64,000 bases of DNA from Caulobacter segnis (GTDB lineage Bacteria > Pseudomonadota > Alphaproteobacteria > Caulobacterales > Caulobacteraceae), in the NCBI RefSeq assembly GCF_023935105.1, contig NZ_CP096040.1, positions 3,782,001-3,846,000 of the forward strand, written 5' to 3'. The position numbers were made by a program, and so were the translations under genes. Of the stretch, positions 16,321 to 25,079 are shown one piece after another. Every line of letters begins with the position of its first letter. The stretch's first letter is position 1. The notes under the pieces are model-generated. The model was not told the origin of the DNA. It saw only the letters and a program-made list of their open reading frames with translations, and ran no database searches.

Positions 16321-17334
16321 TCAGATGACAGTGAAGTCCGGCGTCGATGCGCCGCGCGCCGCGGCGGGCTGAAAGCGGGGCGAGGTCTCGCGCTCGCGCC
16401 CCTGCCGGAACTCGCGGGGCGACTGACCGTACTGCTCGCGGAAGGCGCGGCTGAAGTGGGCCGAGCCGTTGAAGCCCCAGCGGAAGCAGATCTCCGAGAT
16501 CGACAGCCGCGCGTGCTGCGGGCTGGCCAGGTCGATACGGCAGCGCTCCAGCCGGCGCAGGCGCAGATAGTGGCTGAAGGTCTCGTTGGCCGAGGCGAAG
16601 AGCTTCTGGACGTAGCGCGGCGAGACCCCCTCCTCGTTGGCGACGCGGCGCAAGGAGAGTTCAGGGTCCGGTAGCAGGGTCTCGATCGTCTGGCACAGCC
16701 GCTGCAGGTGCGAGGTCGGCGTCGCCGCGTCCAGGGCGTCAGCATTGGCTGCGCCCTGCTCGATCAGGCACTGGGCCAGGAATTCGGTCAGGGCCAGGTC
16801 CACCGGCCGCAGTTGGTCGACGGAGAGGTTCTCCAGCTCCTCGGCCGTGCCGCGCAGCAGGTCCGACAGGATGCGCGGCACCCCCTTGGAACCCTCCAGC
16901 CAGCCGACCCGCAGGTTGAAGGGCTTGATCAGGCGATGGTCCAGGGCGACGCGCGGGGCGCGGACAAAGAGCAGGCGCGAGCGGGTGTCCAGCCGCAGGG
17001 CCGCCGCCTGGCCCGTTGGACCGAAGGCGATGTCGCCGGTCGAGACACCGACCGCCAGATCGTCGGTCACCAGGGTCGCCTCGCCGTGCAGCAGCACCGC
17101 CAGCCATACCGCCGCCGGCTGCCCCGACAGGCGGCCCGAGATGGTCTGGGCCCCGGCCTCGACCAGGGCGAACTCGATGCCGAGCGGCGAGGTCAGGCAG
17201 ATGACCGAGGCCGCCGCCGGTTCGCCGTCCGACAGGCCCTCGATCGGCAGGCCCAGACGCCCCATCGCCTCGCGCCAGGCCTCGGCGCGTTCGGCGCGGG
17301 GGTGGCTTTCGGTGCTGAACGACCAGGCCTTCAT
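16321..17334 (-). CDS. AraC-family transcriptional regulator
   Basis: The 337-residue protein has an N-terminal AraC-binding-like cupin region and a C-terminal double helix-turn-helix (LSLRRVANEEGVSPRYVQKL; LSISEICFRWGFNGSAHFSR) ending in the family signature FREQYGQSPREFR. The start at 17334 (MKAWSFSTES) is 5 bases after the formamidase gene, so it is the last gene of the Rieske-dioxygenase-formamidase operon. It probably regulates that operon and/or the divergent TauD operon in response to the compound degraded. Confidence 0.88.
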   Translation of the reverse strand: MKAWSFSTESHPRAERAEAWREAMGRLGLPIEGLSDGEPAAASVICLTSPLGIEFALVEAGAQTISGRLSGQPAAVWLAVLLHGEATLVTDDLAVGVSTGDIAFGPTGQAAALRLDTRSRLLFVRAPRVALDHRLIKPFNLRVGWLEGSKGVPRILSDLLRGTAEELENLSVDQLRPVDLALTEFLAQCLIEQGAANADALDAATPTSHLQRLCQTIETLLPDPELSLRRVANEEGVSPRYVQKLFASANETFSHYLRLRRLERCRIDLASPQHARLSISEICFRWGFNGSAHFSRAFREQYGQSPREFRQGRERETSPRFQPAAARGASTPDFTVI

Positions 17335-17338
17335 CGTT

Positions 17339-18415
17339 CTATGCCTTGAGCTTGGGGAAGATGTCGCGCGGGATGCGGACGTGGCAGCCCTGGGTGCCAT
17401 CGACCACCTGCGTGACGCCGAAGTCGGCCGCGACACTCATCAGCGAATAGGCGTCGTTCTTCGACAGCCCGACCTGATCGCTGAGCAGGCTCAGCATCTT
17501 GGTCGAGGCGTCGCGCATCGCCAGGTTCAGGTCCTCGTTGAAGCCGTGGACGATCCACCACTTGGGCGTCTCCAGCAGCGGCCCCGGGGTCTGGATGTCC
17601 TTGCGCAGCACGATCTGCATCAGAACGTTCAGCGAGCTCTCGATGGCCGTGCCCGACAACTCTCCATCGCCCTGGCTGACGTGCGGATCGCCGATCGAGA
17701 ACAGGCCTCCGTCGACCTGCACGGTGTAGTACATCGTCGCCCCCGCCCCGATGCGCCAGTTGTCGATGTTGCCGCCGTGCTCGCCGGGCGGGATGGTGCT
17801 GACGCGCCCGTCGACGGCCGGGGCCACGCCGGCGGTGCCCAGGTGCGGACGCGCCGGAATCCGCACGCCCTTCAGGGCCGGCTGGCGGTCGCATTCGGGG
17901 CAGTGGGTGACCGTGCCCGGGATCAGGTACTTGCCCTCGAAGTCATAGGCGTAGAGGGCGCTGGCGGTGTTGGTGTTCGGGTCCAGCTCGTAGATGGTCA
18001 CCCGCTCCTTCTCGCCGAACTCCTTGTAGAGATAGCCCCAGTTGGCCGCGAGGTTGGAGCCGTAGTTGTTGCGCGGGACCATGCGCAGGTAGCGCACCTC
18101 CAGCACGTCGCCCGGCTTGGCGCCTTCGACGTAGATGGGCCCCGTCATGATGTGGACGCCGGGGTTGCGGTCCTCCTCGGGGATCTCCTTGAAGATCCGG
18201 GTGACGCCCTCGTCCATCATCAGCTCGGGCGCGTCGCCGGCATGGTGGGTGATCGCCTCGGCCTGGATCAGGTCGCCGCTCTTGACCCTCAGGGCCGGCC
18301 GGGTCGACGGATCGAAATAGCCCCAGTGCACGGTTTGGGGCGTGGCCCTCAGGGTGTGCAGGGCGCCGGGAACGACGTCGGGGCGGGTCTGGCCGGGTTC
18401 GCAGATGAAGGGCAT
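17339..18415 (-). CDS. Acetamidase/formamidase family protein (FmdA/AmdA)
   Basis: Hydrolyses short aliphatic amides such as formamide to the acid and ammonia. Family signatures are seen: KSGDLIQAEAITHHAG, GPIYVEGAKPGDVLEVRYL, PPGEHGGNIDNWRIGAGAT and DPHVSQGDGELSGTAIE. The start at 18415 (MPFICEPGQ) fits the family, and the 358 aa length is slightly shorter than FmdA. Co-transcribed with the extradiol dioxygenase (8-base gap) and the AraC regulator. In a ring-opening pathway a formamidase would release nitrogen from a formamide-type fragment; this role is inferred from context. Confidence 0.88.
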   Translation of the reverse strand: MPFICEPGQTRPDVVPGALHTLRATPQTVHWGYFDPSTRPALRVKSGDLIQAEAITHHAGDAPELMMDEGVTRIFKEIPEEDRNPGVHIMTGPIYVEGAKPGDVLEVRYLRMVPRNNYGSNLAANWGYLYKEFGEKERVTIYELDPNTNTASALYAYDFEGKYLIPGTVTHCPECDRQPALKGVRIPARPHLGTAGVAPAVDGRVSTIPPGEHGGNIDNWRIGAGATMYYTVQVDGGLFSIGDPHVSQGDGELSGTAIESSLNVLMQIVLRKDIQTPGPLLETPKWWIVHGFNEDLNLAMRDASTKMLSLLSDQVGLSKNDAYSLMSVAADFGVTQVVDGTQGCHVRIPRDIFPKLKA

Positions 18416-18423
18416 CGGGGTCC

Positions 18424-19227
18424 TCAGGCGCTGGCCGGATGGGGTGTGGAGAGCGTGACCGAGGTCATGCTCAGCGAGCCATGCTCGATGTGGTCGGGAG
18501 CGAAGGTCGGGACGTCGCCGGGCAGGCGCGCGCCCAGGACGTAGAGCAGCGGCCAATAGTGGTCGGGCGTCGGCACGGAACGCTGAGCGTCCTGGCCCTG
18601 GCTCTCGAAGCCCACCACCCGCTCGGGCGCATCCTCGACGATGGCGGTCTTGATGTAGTCGTTGAAGCGCTGTGACCAGTCATAGGGCGCGCAGTGGCGG
18701 TCGCCCCAGTCCATGGCCGGCAGGTTATGGACGATGTTGCCGGTGCCGACGATCAGCACGCCCTCGTCACGCAGGGGCGCCAGGCGCTGGCCGATCTCGT
18801 AGTGCCAGGCTGGCGGCTTGGCGGCGTCCATGCTGAGCTGGACCACCGGCACGTCGGCGTCCGGGAACGCCTTGCCCAGCACCGACCAGGTTCCGTGGTC
18901 CAGGCCCCAGCCGCCCTCGTCCAGCGCCACCGGCGTGGGGCTGAGGATCTCGCGCACCCGCGCGGCCAGCTCGGGCGAACCCGGCGCCGGGTACTGCTGG
19001 TCGAACAGCGCCTTGGGGAACGAGGCCCCGAAGTCGTGGATGGTGCGCGGCCGGGTCATGGCTGTCACCGCGACGCCGCGCGTCAGCCAGTGGGCCGAGA
19101 CGCAGAGGATCGCCTTGGGCTTGCCGACGGCGTCGCCCATGGCCTTCCAGGTCCGGGTGGTGTCGTTGGTCTCCAGCGCGATCATCGGGCTGCCGTGACC
19201 GAAGAAGATGACGGGCAGGCGGCTCAT
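18424..19227 (-). CDS. LigB/DODA-type extradiol ring-cleavage dioxygenase
   Basis: A 267-residue class III (LigB superfamily) enzyme of the 4,5-DOPA-dioxygenase/YgiD type. The metal-binding region starts FFGHGSPMIAL, followed by CVSAHWLTRG, GGWGLDHGTWSVL and VGTGNIVHNL, which supply the conserved histidines. Members cleave catechol-like rings using Fe(II) or act on related substrates. The ATG at 19227 overlaps the stop of the Rieske gene (ATGA), so the oxygenase and ring-cleavage enzyme are translated together, as in a hydroxylate-then-cleave route. Confidence 0.87.
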   Translation of the reverse strand: MSRLPVIFFGHGSPMIALETNDTTRTWKAMGDAVGKPKAILCVSAHWLTRGVAVTAMTRPRTIHDFGASFPKALFDQQYPAPGSPELAARVREILSPTPVALDEGGWGLDHGTWSVLGKAFPDADVPVVQLSMDAAKPPAWHYEIGQRLAPLRDEGVLIVGTGNIVHNLPAMDWGDRHCAPYDWSQRFNDYIKTAIVEDAPERVVGFESQGQDAQRSVPTPDHYWPLLYVLGARLPGDVPTFAPDHIEHGSLSMTSVTLSTPHPASA

Positions 19228-20453
19228 GCGGCGGCCTCCGAATTGGCCGGCGCCGGCGCGTCGCCCGCTTTCAACGTCGCCCAGGCCTTCTGGTAGCGCG
19301 GCGCAAGCCAGCGGTTGAACTGCACCTGCGCCCCCTCCTGCCAGGAGTAGCGCCCCCGGATGGCGAAGCGCGAACGCAGGCCCTGCTGGACCAGTTCGTC
19401 GACGTGCATGTCCTGGGCGATGATCTTGCCGGCCGAGGTCATGATCATCTCGAGGCGCTCCTCGAAGCCCGGGCTCTCGGTCGCGCCGGGCGCCACCAAG
19501 ATGCCGGTGTCCTGCTCCATGGTCTCTGGACCGGTGGGGCGCAGGATCAGGTAGATGACCATGTCGCTGGTCATCACCAGCGACAGCGTCGGCGGGATGT
19601 TGGCGAAGGTCGCGCGGTTGCGATCCTCCTCCGTCAGCTTCGGGAAGATCGGCAGCACCGCCTTCTGGGTCGGGTTGAAGCTGGCGTCGGCGTGCAGGGT
19701 GCCGTTGTAGCGCAGGAAACCGGCGTCGCCCGCCTCTGCCTCGGGGAAGCTGCACAGCTCGCTGGGAATGAAGTCGTGGAGCGGCCCGCGGTGCAGCTTG
19801 CTGGCGTGGTAGCCGTCATTGTTGTTCTCGAACATCACCTTCCAGTTCCAGGCGAACTGACCGGTCATCGGCGGGCTGAGGCCGTCGGCGCTTTCGAGGT
19901 CGTAGTTGGCCACGGCCGCCTCGACGGCGGTGAGGCGCGGCGCCAGGGGCGCGGCCTCGGCGTCGAAATTGATGAAGATGAAGCCCAGCCAGATCTCGAC
20001 CTTGAAGGTCGGCAGCTTCACGGCCTTCTTGTCGAAGTCGCAGGTGCGCTCCATCGCCGGGGCGTTCACCAGGTCGCCGTTCAGCGAATAGACCCAGTGA
20101 TGGTAGGGGCAAACGAACCCGCGCGTATTGCCCCTGCCCTCGGCCACCAGCATGGCGCGGTGCTGGCACACGGCCGACATCGCCTTGATCTGGTTGTCGC
20201 GGTTGCGGGTGACGATGATCGGCTCGCCGATGATCCGCGTCGTGAAGAAGTCGCCGGGCTCCTTCACCCAGTCCACGCGGCCGACGCACAGCCATTCGTG
20301 ATTGAACAGCGCCTCCTTCTCGAACGCGTAGAAGTCGGGGTCGACATAGCAGGCGGGCGGCAGGGTCTCGGCGGCTCCCACGTCCTGCATGGAGCTGGAG
20401 AGGCCTTCGAAGAAGGCGTCGCTGAAGAAGCCGTTCGGCGGGCGCAGGCTCAT
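19224..20453 (-). CDS. Rieske non-heme iron oxygenase, alpha subunit
   Basis: The Rieske [2Fe-2S] ligands are visible as C96-Q-H98 and C115-P-Y-H118. The mononuclear iron site follows as ENNNDGYHASKLHRG, with the bridging Asp and two His residues. The 409 aa size and lack of a beta-subunit gene fit the single-subunit (alpha3) CntA/GbcA-like branch, which oxygenates small polar N-compounds as well as aromatics. No ferredoxin or reductase gene is adjacent, so electrons must come from elsewhere. First gene of the operon, divergent from a TauD gene across a 269 bp spacer. Confidence 0.9.
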   Translation of the reverse strand: MSLRPPNGFFSDAFFEGLSSSMQDVGAAETLPPACYVDPDFYAFEKEALFNHEWLCVGRVDWVKEPGDFFTTRIIGEPIIVTRNRDNQIKAMSAVCQHRAMLVAEGRGNTRGFVCPYHHWVYSLNGDLVNAPAMERTCDFDKKAVKLPTFKVEIWLGFIFINFDAEAAPLAPRLTAVEAAVANYDLESADGLSPPMTGQFAWNWKVMFENNNDGYHASKLHRGPLHDFIPSELCSFPEAEAGDAGFLRYNGTLHADASFNPTQKAVLPIFPKLTEEDRNRATFANIPPTLSLVMTSDMVIYLILRPTGPETMEQDTGILVAPGATESPGFEERLEMIMTSAGKIIAQDMHVDELVQQGLRSRFAIRGRYSWQEGAQVQFNRWLAPRYQKAWATLKAGDAPAPANSEAAA

Positions 20454-20722
20454 CGTGAAGCGCTCTAAAGAAGTCGGAAGTCGACCATCACGCTAGGACC
20501 GCAGCGTGGGCCGGTCTTGCTCCAGCGCGCACGAAGAGTTGGTCATCGCGCGCCCCTGACGGCGCGACGCCACATTCGCGGGCGATCGGCGCCCGGATGC
20601 CGCCGCCGGCGCCCAAGAGCGGGTCAATCCTCGGGTGGACGAGAAAGCCGTCGTGCGCGCTGATGCAAGACCGCCATGACGCGGAGGCCTAGTTTCAACG
20701 ACATCGCACCACGGAGGACGCC
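20454..20722. other. Divergent promoter spacer, Rieske operon / TauD operon
   Basis: The spacer holds no open frame worth calling. It must contain promoters for both directions and is the expected target of the AraC-type regulator. GC-rich dyads around 20580-20610 are visible, but I cannot define an operator with confidence. Confidence 0.5.
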
Positions 20723-21580
20723 ATGACGCTGACCGCCGACCTCGCCATCCAGGACCTGAAGCCGGGCTTCGGGGCCGAGATTTCCGGCATCGACCTGGCC
20801 TCCGCCTCGGACGCGGCCATCGACCAGGTGGTCGACACCTTCCACCGCCATGGCGCCATCGCCCTGCGCGACCAGAAGATGACGCCCGACGACCTGATGC
20901 GCTTCATCGGCCGGTTCGGCGATCCCGAGGACCACACCCAGACCCGCTTCACCCTGCCGGGCTATCCGAAGATCTTCATCCTCAGCAACCGGGTCGTGGA
21001 TGGCCAGCCAATCGGCGCTCACAACGACGGGGTGGGCTGGCACACCGACTACAGCTACAAGCCCGAGCCGGTCATGCTGACCATGCTTTACGCGGTCGAG
21101 GTTCCGGACGAGGGCTCCGACACCCTGCTGGCCGACGGCTGCGCGGCCTGGAACGCCCTGCCCGCCGACAAGCAGGCGATGCTGGAAGGGCTGCGGCTGC
21201 ACCACAGCTACAAGCACTTCATGGCCACCCGTCAGTTCGGCCAGCAGCAGAACCTCTCGCCCGAGCTGGAGGCGGCCAATCCCGACGTCGAGCACCCGCT
21301 GATCCGCACCCACCCGGCCGACGGCCGAAAAGCGCTGTGGCCTTCGACCGGCACGGTCACCGAGGTGATTGGCATGCCCGGCCCGGCGGGCCTGGCGCTG
21401 CTGGACGAGCTCGTCGAGTTCATGACCCAAGACCAGTTCGTCTATCGCCACCAGTGGCGGTTCGGCGACCTGCTGATGTGGGACAACCGCTGCACCCTGC
21501 ACACCGGCACGCTGTACGACGACACCAAGTACATCCGGACCATGCACCGCTTGTGGGTCAAGGGCGACAAGCCCTACTGA
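20723..21580 (+). CDS. TauD/TfdA-family Fe(II)/2-oxoglutarate dioxygenase (first copy)
   Basis: Begins with the TauD-like LKPGFGAEISGIDL. It carries the iron facial triad as WHTDYSY (His-x-Asp) and a distal His in CTLHTG, with a 2-oxoglutarate-binding Arg near the C-terminus (HRLWVKG). Such enzymes hydroxylate a substrate using 2-oxoglutarate and O2, often removing sulfite, amine or an ether group. 285 aa is normal. Leads a plus-strand set with an SDR (23-base gap) and a VOC protein (23-base gap). Its substrate is unknown. Confidence 0.9.
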   Translation: MTLTADLAIQDLKPGFGAEISGIDLASASDAAIDQVVDTFHRHGAIALRDQKMTPDDLMRFIGRFGDPEDHTQTRFTLPGYPKIFILSNRVVDGQPIGAHNDGVGWHTDYSYKPEPVMLTMLYAVEVPDEGSDTLLADGCAAWNALPADKQAMLEGLRLHHSYKHFMATRQFGQQQNLSPELEAANPDVEHPLIRTHPADGRKALWPSTGTVTEVIGMPGPAGLALLDELVEFMTQDQFVYRHQWRFGDLLMWDNRCTLHTGTLYDDTKYIRTMHRLWVKGDKPY

Positions 21581-21603
21581 GCCTCGCTCACGAGGAACTC
21601 CAC

Positions 21604-22437
21604 ATGACCAAGACCTGGATGATCACGGGCGTCTCCGGCGGCCTGGGGCGCGAGATCGCCCGGGCGGCCCTGGCGCGCGGCGACGTCGTCGTCGGCACGG
21701 TGCGCAAGCCCGAGGCCGCCGCCGCCTTCGAGGCTTTCGCGCCCGGCCGCGCCCACGGCGTGGTCATGGACGTGACCGACACGGCGGCCGCGACCGCCGC
21801 CGTCGCCAGGGCCGAGAGCGTGACCGGGACCATCGACGTCCTGGTCAACAACGCCGGCTACGGCCTGGTCGGCGCGGTCGAGGAAGCTTCTCTCGAGGAA
21901 GTTCGAGCCCAGTTCGAGACCAACGTCTTCGGCCCGCTGGCGGTGCTGAAGGCCGCCCTGCCCGCCATGCGCGCCCGCCGCGCCGGCCGGATCATCAACA
22001 TCACCTCGGTCTCGGGGCTGGCCGTCTGGGCCGGCACCGGCGTCTACTGCGCCAGCAAGTGGGCGCTGGAAGGCCTGACCCAGACCCTGGCCCAGGAGGT
22101 CGCCGAGCTGGGGATCAAGGTCGTCAACGTCGCTCCCGGCGGGCTGCGCACCGACTTCGCCCAGGGCTCCAAGACCATCGTGGCCGAGAAGTTCGCCGAC
22201 TATGACGGCCTGGCGCGCGACGCCGAGCGGATCATGGCCGACCACGCCGGCCAGGAGCCCGGCGATCCGACCAAGGCCGCCCTGGCCATCCTGACCATCG
22301 CCGACGCCGAGGACCCGCCGCTGCACCTGCTGCTGGGCGAGGACGCCCTGAAGTACGCCGGCTACGCCGCCCAGGGCCTGGCCGCCGACATCGACGCCTG
22401 GAAGGCCCTGACCCTGTCCATCGGCTTCAACGACTGA
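21604..22437 (+). CDS. Short-chain dehydrogenase/reductase (classical SDR)
   Basis: The nucleotide-binding TGVSGGLGREIARA, the structural NNAGYG, and the catalytic Ser-Tyr-Lys set (ITSVSGLAVWAGTGVYCASK) are all present. 277 aa. Oxidises or reduces an alcohol or carbonyl with NAD(P). Ribosome binding site GAGGAACTCCAC precedes ATG 21604. Position between TauD and VOC genes suggests a step in the same catabolic route. Confidence 0.9.
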   Translation: MTKTWMITGVSGGLGREIARAALARGDVVVGTVRKPEAAAAFEAFAPGRAHGVVMDVTDTAAATAAVARAESVTGTIDVLVNNAGYGLVGAVEEASLEEVRAQFETNVFGPLAVLKAALPAMRARRAGRIINITSVSGLAVWAGTGVYCASKWALEGLTQTLAQEVAELGIKVVNVAPGGLRTDFAQGSKTIVAEKFADYDGLARDAERIMADHAGQEPGDPTKAALAILTIADAEDPPLHLLLGEDALKYAGYAAQGLAADIDAWKALTLSIGFND

Positions 22438-22460
22438 CCCTAGACGCGAGCGAGCCTCAA

Positions 22461-22946
22461 GTGACCAACACCCTGATCTTCGTCGACCTGGCCTCCGAGG
22501 ACCCGTCCAAGGCCGGCGACTTCTACGCCAAGGTCTTCGGCTGGCAGAACGACGCCCGCCCCGAGGGCGTCTATCACCGCATGGTGCCGGGCGGCTTCTT
22601 CAAGAAGTCCGACGGGACCGACAGCGAGATCGGCAACCTGCACCTGGGAATCTTCAAGGCCGCCAACGCCCGCCCCCATCCGGAGCCCGAGGGGGTCGAG
22701 CCCCGCGTCCTGAGCGCCGACGGCCGCAAGCCGCGCGTCTGGGTGCTGATCAGCGACGACGACAGCGCCGACCGCATCCTCGGTACCGCCGAGGACCTGG
22801 GCGCGACGATCCTCTGGCGGAACCACTATTGGAAGGAATTCAACGGCTACAACCACGCCTTCCGCGACCCTTGGGGCAACGAGATCGTCCTGTGGGGCAA
22901 GGCCGGTCAGGATCCGCAAATCCCGGCCGACTTCACGCGCGAATAG
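22461..22946 (+). CDS. VOC (glyoxalase/bleomycin-resistance) superfamily protein
   Basis: GTG start at 22461. The 161 aa protein opens IFVDLASEDPSKAGDFYAKV and closes NHAFRDPWGNEIVLWGK, the paired beta-alpha-beta-beta-beta edges of a VOC fold. Members are small metal-dependent lyases, isomerases, dioxygenases or binding proteins. It is convergent with the epimerase gene on the minus strand, with one base between stops. Confidence 0.85.
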   Translation: MTNTLIFVDLASEDPSKAGDFYAKVFGWQNDARPEGVYHRMVPGGFFKKSDGTDSEIGNLHLGIFKAANARPHPEPEGVEPRVLSADGRKPRVWVLISDDDSADRILGTAEDLGATILWRNHYWKEFNGYNHAFRDPWGNEIVLWGKAGQDPQIPADFTRE

Positions 22947-22947
22947 G

Positions 22948-23757
22948 CTAACCCACGCGCGAAGGGTCGCCGACGAAGTCCTTGGCGCAGTACCAGCCGC
23001 CCTGGAACGGGGCGGCGGCCGGATCCTCGGGCGGGCTGGAGGCCATGACCTCCCCCGCCCAGGCCTCGGCGTTGTCGCGCGGTTCGTAGCCCAGGAACGC
23101 CACGGCCGAATTGTCCCAGAAGTTCCGAGTGTTGGCCGAGACGCCGTAGACCGTGGCGTAGCCGAAGTCCGGCGCCTCGATCCCGCAGCGGACCAACTCG
23201 ACCATGTCGCGCGGGCTGACCCAGACGGCCAGTTGGCGCGGGTCAGACGGCCGCTCGCGATAGGCGCCAATGCGAAGGCTTAAGACCTGCAGGCCGAACT
23301 TGTCGGCGTACATCCGACCCATCGCCTCGCCGAACACCTTGCTGACGCCGTAGTAGCTGTCGGGACGTGGGACCAGGGTCTCGACCGTCGCTGTTTCGCG
23401 CCGGTGGAAGCCGGCGGCGTGGTGCGACGAGGCGAACAGCACCCGCTTCACGCCGGCGATCCGCGCGGCCTCGAAGAGATTGTGCACGCCGACGATATTA
23501 GCCGGCAGCACCTGCTCCCAGGCGTTGGTCTCGGGCTCGACCGGCACGCCGGCCATGTGGACCACGCAGTCGATCCCGGCCATCGCCGCGACCAGGCCGT
23601 CGAGGTCGAGCAGGTCGACCTTCACGGTCTCCTCCCCCGGCCCCGCCGCGTCCAGCGGCGCGATGTCGGCCAGGCGCATCAGGGCATAGCGGCTGGCGAG
23701 GCCGGACCGGATCGCCGACCCGATGCCGCCGGCCGCGCCGAGCATGAGAACGTTCAA
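22948..23757 (-). CDS. NAD-dependent epimerase/dehydratase-family protein (uronate-dehydrogenase-like)
   Basis: Extended SDR with MLGAAGGIGSAIRSGL at the N-terminus and the catalytic YYGVSKVFGEAMG, preceded by FASSHHAAG. The pattern SSHHAxG followed by YGVSK is typical of uronate dehydrogenase-like proteins. The start is probably TTG at 23757, two bases after the TauD stop, although an internal ATG is possible. Last gene of the long minus-strand operon. Confidence 0.83.
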   Translation of the reverse strand: MNVLMLGAAGGIGSAIRSGLASRYALMRLADIAPLDAAGPGEETVKVDLLDLDGLVAAMAGIDCVVHMAGVPVEPETNAWEQVLPANIVGVHNLFEAARIAGVKRVLFASSHHAAGFHRRETATVETLVPRPDSYYGVSKVFGEAMGRMYADKFGLQVLSLRIGAYRERPSDPRQLAVWVSPRDMVELVRCGIEAPDFGYATVYGVSANTRNFWDNSAVAFLGYEPRDNAEAWAGEVMASSPPEDPAAAPFQGGWYCAKDFVGDPSRVG

Positions 23758-23759
23758 GC

Positions 23760-24572
23760 TCAGAACGGCTTATCGCCGGCCACCGTCACCCGGTAGCCCG
23801 TGCGAGTGTCGGGGAAATAGTCCCAGATCGCCTGGTGCCAGGTACAGCGGTTGTCCCAGAAGGCCACCGAGTTCTCCTTCCAGCGGAAGCGCACCTGGAA
23901 GTCTGGGTTGCTGGCGTGCTGGTAGAGGAACTCCAAGATCGCGCGGCTCTCGGCCTTGGACACTCCCGCGATATGGGTGGTGTAGGACGGATTGACGAAC
24001 AGGCTCTTCCTGCCGCTGACCGGATGGGTCCGCACGATCGGATGGGTCGAGCAATTGTACTGGCGGTCGATGTCCGGGAAGATCGCCTTGTAGACCGGGT
24101 TGGCGTCATGGACGGCGTGCAGGCCCTCCAGATAGGTCTTCATCCGGTCCGACAGGGTGTCATAGGCCCAGTACATGCTGGCGAAGCAGGTGTCGCCGCC
24201 GTCGTCGGGCAGGACCTTCATGTAGAGGATGCTGCCCAGCGGCGGCTCGGGATCGCAAGTCAGGTCCGAGTGCCAGTTCTCGCCGGCCACGAACTTGGAA
24301 TTGGCGTCGGCGTGAATGGCCACGATCTCCGGATGGTCCGGCAGGCCGGGCACGCCCGAGTGGATCGCCAGGTCGCCGAACTTGCGCCCGAAGTCCTTGT
24401 GGGCCTCGTGCGACATGTCCTGGTCGCGGAAGAAGATCACCTGGTGCTGGGTCAGGGCCTGGTGGATCTCCTCGAACTGTCGGTTCGAGAGGGGCTTGCC
24501 CAGGTCGACGCCGAAGATCTCCGCCCCGATGCGGCGGGTCATGGGCTTCACGTCGAGCACGTCGTAGCTCAT
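23760..24572 (-). CDS. TauD/TfdA-family Fe(II)/2-oxoglutarate dioxygenase (second copy)
   Basis: Closer to canonical taurine dioxygenase than the first copy: MTRRIGAEIFGVDLGKPLS, WHSDLTCDPEPPLG (facial-triad His and Asp), CTWHQAIWDYFPDTRTGYRV (distal His and the 2-oxoglutarate-binding Arg). 270 aa. Substrates of the family include taurine, phenoxyacetates and alkyl sulfates. It follows a flavin reductase gene by 12 bases, in the same operon as a two-component flavin monooxygenase. Confidence 0.9.
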   Translation of the reverse strand: MSYDVLDVKPMTRRIGAEIFGVDLGKPLSNRQFEEIHQALTQHQVIFFRDQDMSHEAHKDFGRKFGDLAIHSGVPGLPDHPEIVAIHADANSKFVAGENWHSDLTCDPEPPLGSILYMKVLPDDGGDTCFASMYWAYDTLSDRMKTYLEGLHAVHDANPVYKAIFPDIDRQYNCSTHPIVRTHPVSGRKSLFVNPSYTTHIAGVSKAESRAILEFLYQHASNPDFQVRFRWKENSVAFWDNRCTWHQAIWDYFPDTRTGYRVTVAGDKPF

Positions 24573-24584
24573 CTGCCTTTGTCC

Positions 24585-25079
24585 CTAAGCGTTCAGGAAG
24601 CCGCCGCGCACATAGACGAGCGGCGTCTTGGTTTCGTCGGTCACGACGCGCAGCACGCGTCCGACCAGGATCTCGTGATCGCCGCCGTCATGGGCGGCGC
24701 GCACTTCGCACTCGACCGAGGTGACCGAGCCGGCCAGCAGCGGCGCGCCGCAGACCCCGGCCTCGACGGCGGTCAGGGCGAAGCGGTCGTCGGCCCCACT
24801 CTTGGCGAAGCGATAGGCCAGGTCGCCCTGGTCCTGGGCCAGGATGTTGACGCAGAAGGTCCGAGCCTGGCTCAGCGCCGCCAGGGTGCGGCTGTCGCGC
24901 TTGAGGCAGACCATGACCAGCGGCGGGTCCATCGACACCGAGCTGAAGGCGCTGACCGTCGTGCCGACCAGGCGTCCATCATGGCAGGCGGTGACCACGG
25001 TCACCCCGGCGGGGAAGCTGCCCATGGCCTTGCGGAAGTCCGCCGGCTCGGGCGCTGAGGGTTGGATCGCCGCGCTCAT
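24585..25079 (-). CDS. Flavin reductase (RutF/HpaC-like)
   Basis: A 164-residue split-barrel flavin reductase. FRKAMGSFPAGVTVVTA, TVSAFSSVSMDPPLVMVCL and FCVNILA are the family blocks. It reduces FMN or FAD with NAD(P)H and hands it to a partner monooxygenase. The start at 25079 overlaps the M20 peptidase stop by one base (TGATG). The likely partner is the RutA-like monooxygenase three genes upstream. Confidence 0.9.
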   Translation of the reverse strand: MSAAIQPSAPEPADFRKAMGSFPAGVTVVTACHDGRLVGTTVSAFSSVSMDPPLVMVCLKRDSRTLAALSQARTFCVNILAQDQGDLAYRFAKSGADDRFALTAVEAGVCGAPLLAGSVTSVECEVRAAHDGGDHEILVGRVLRVVTDETKTPLVYVRGGFLNA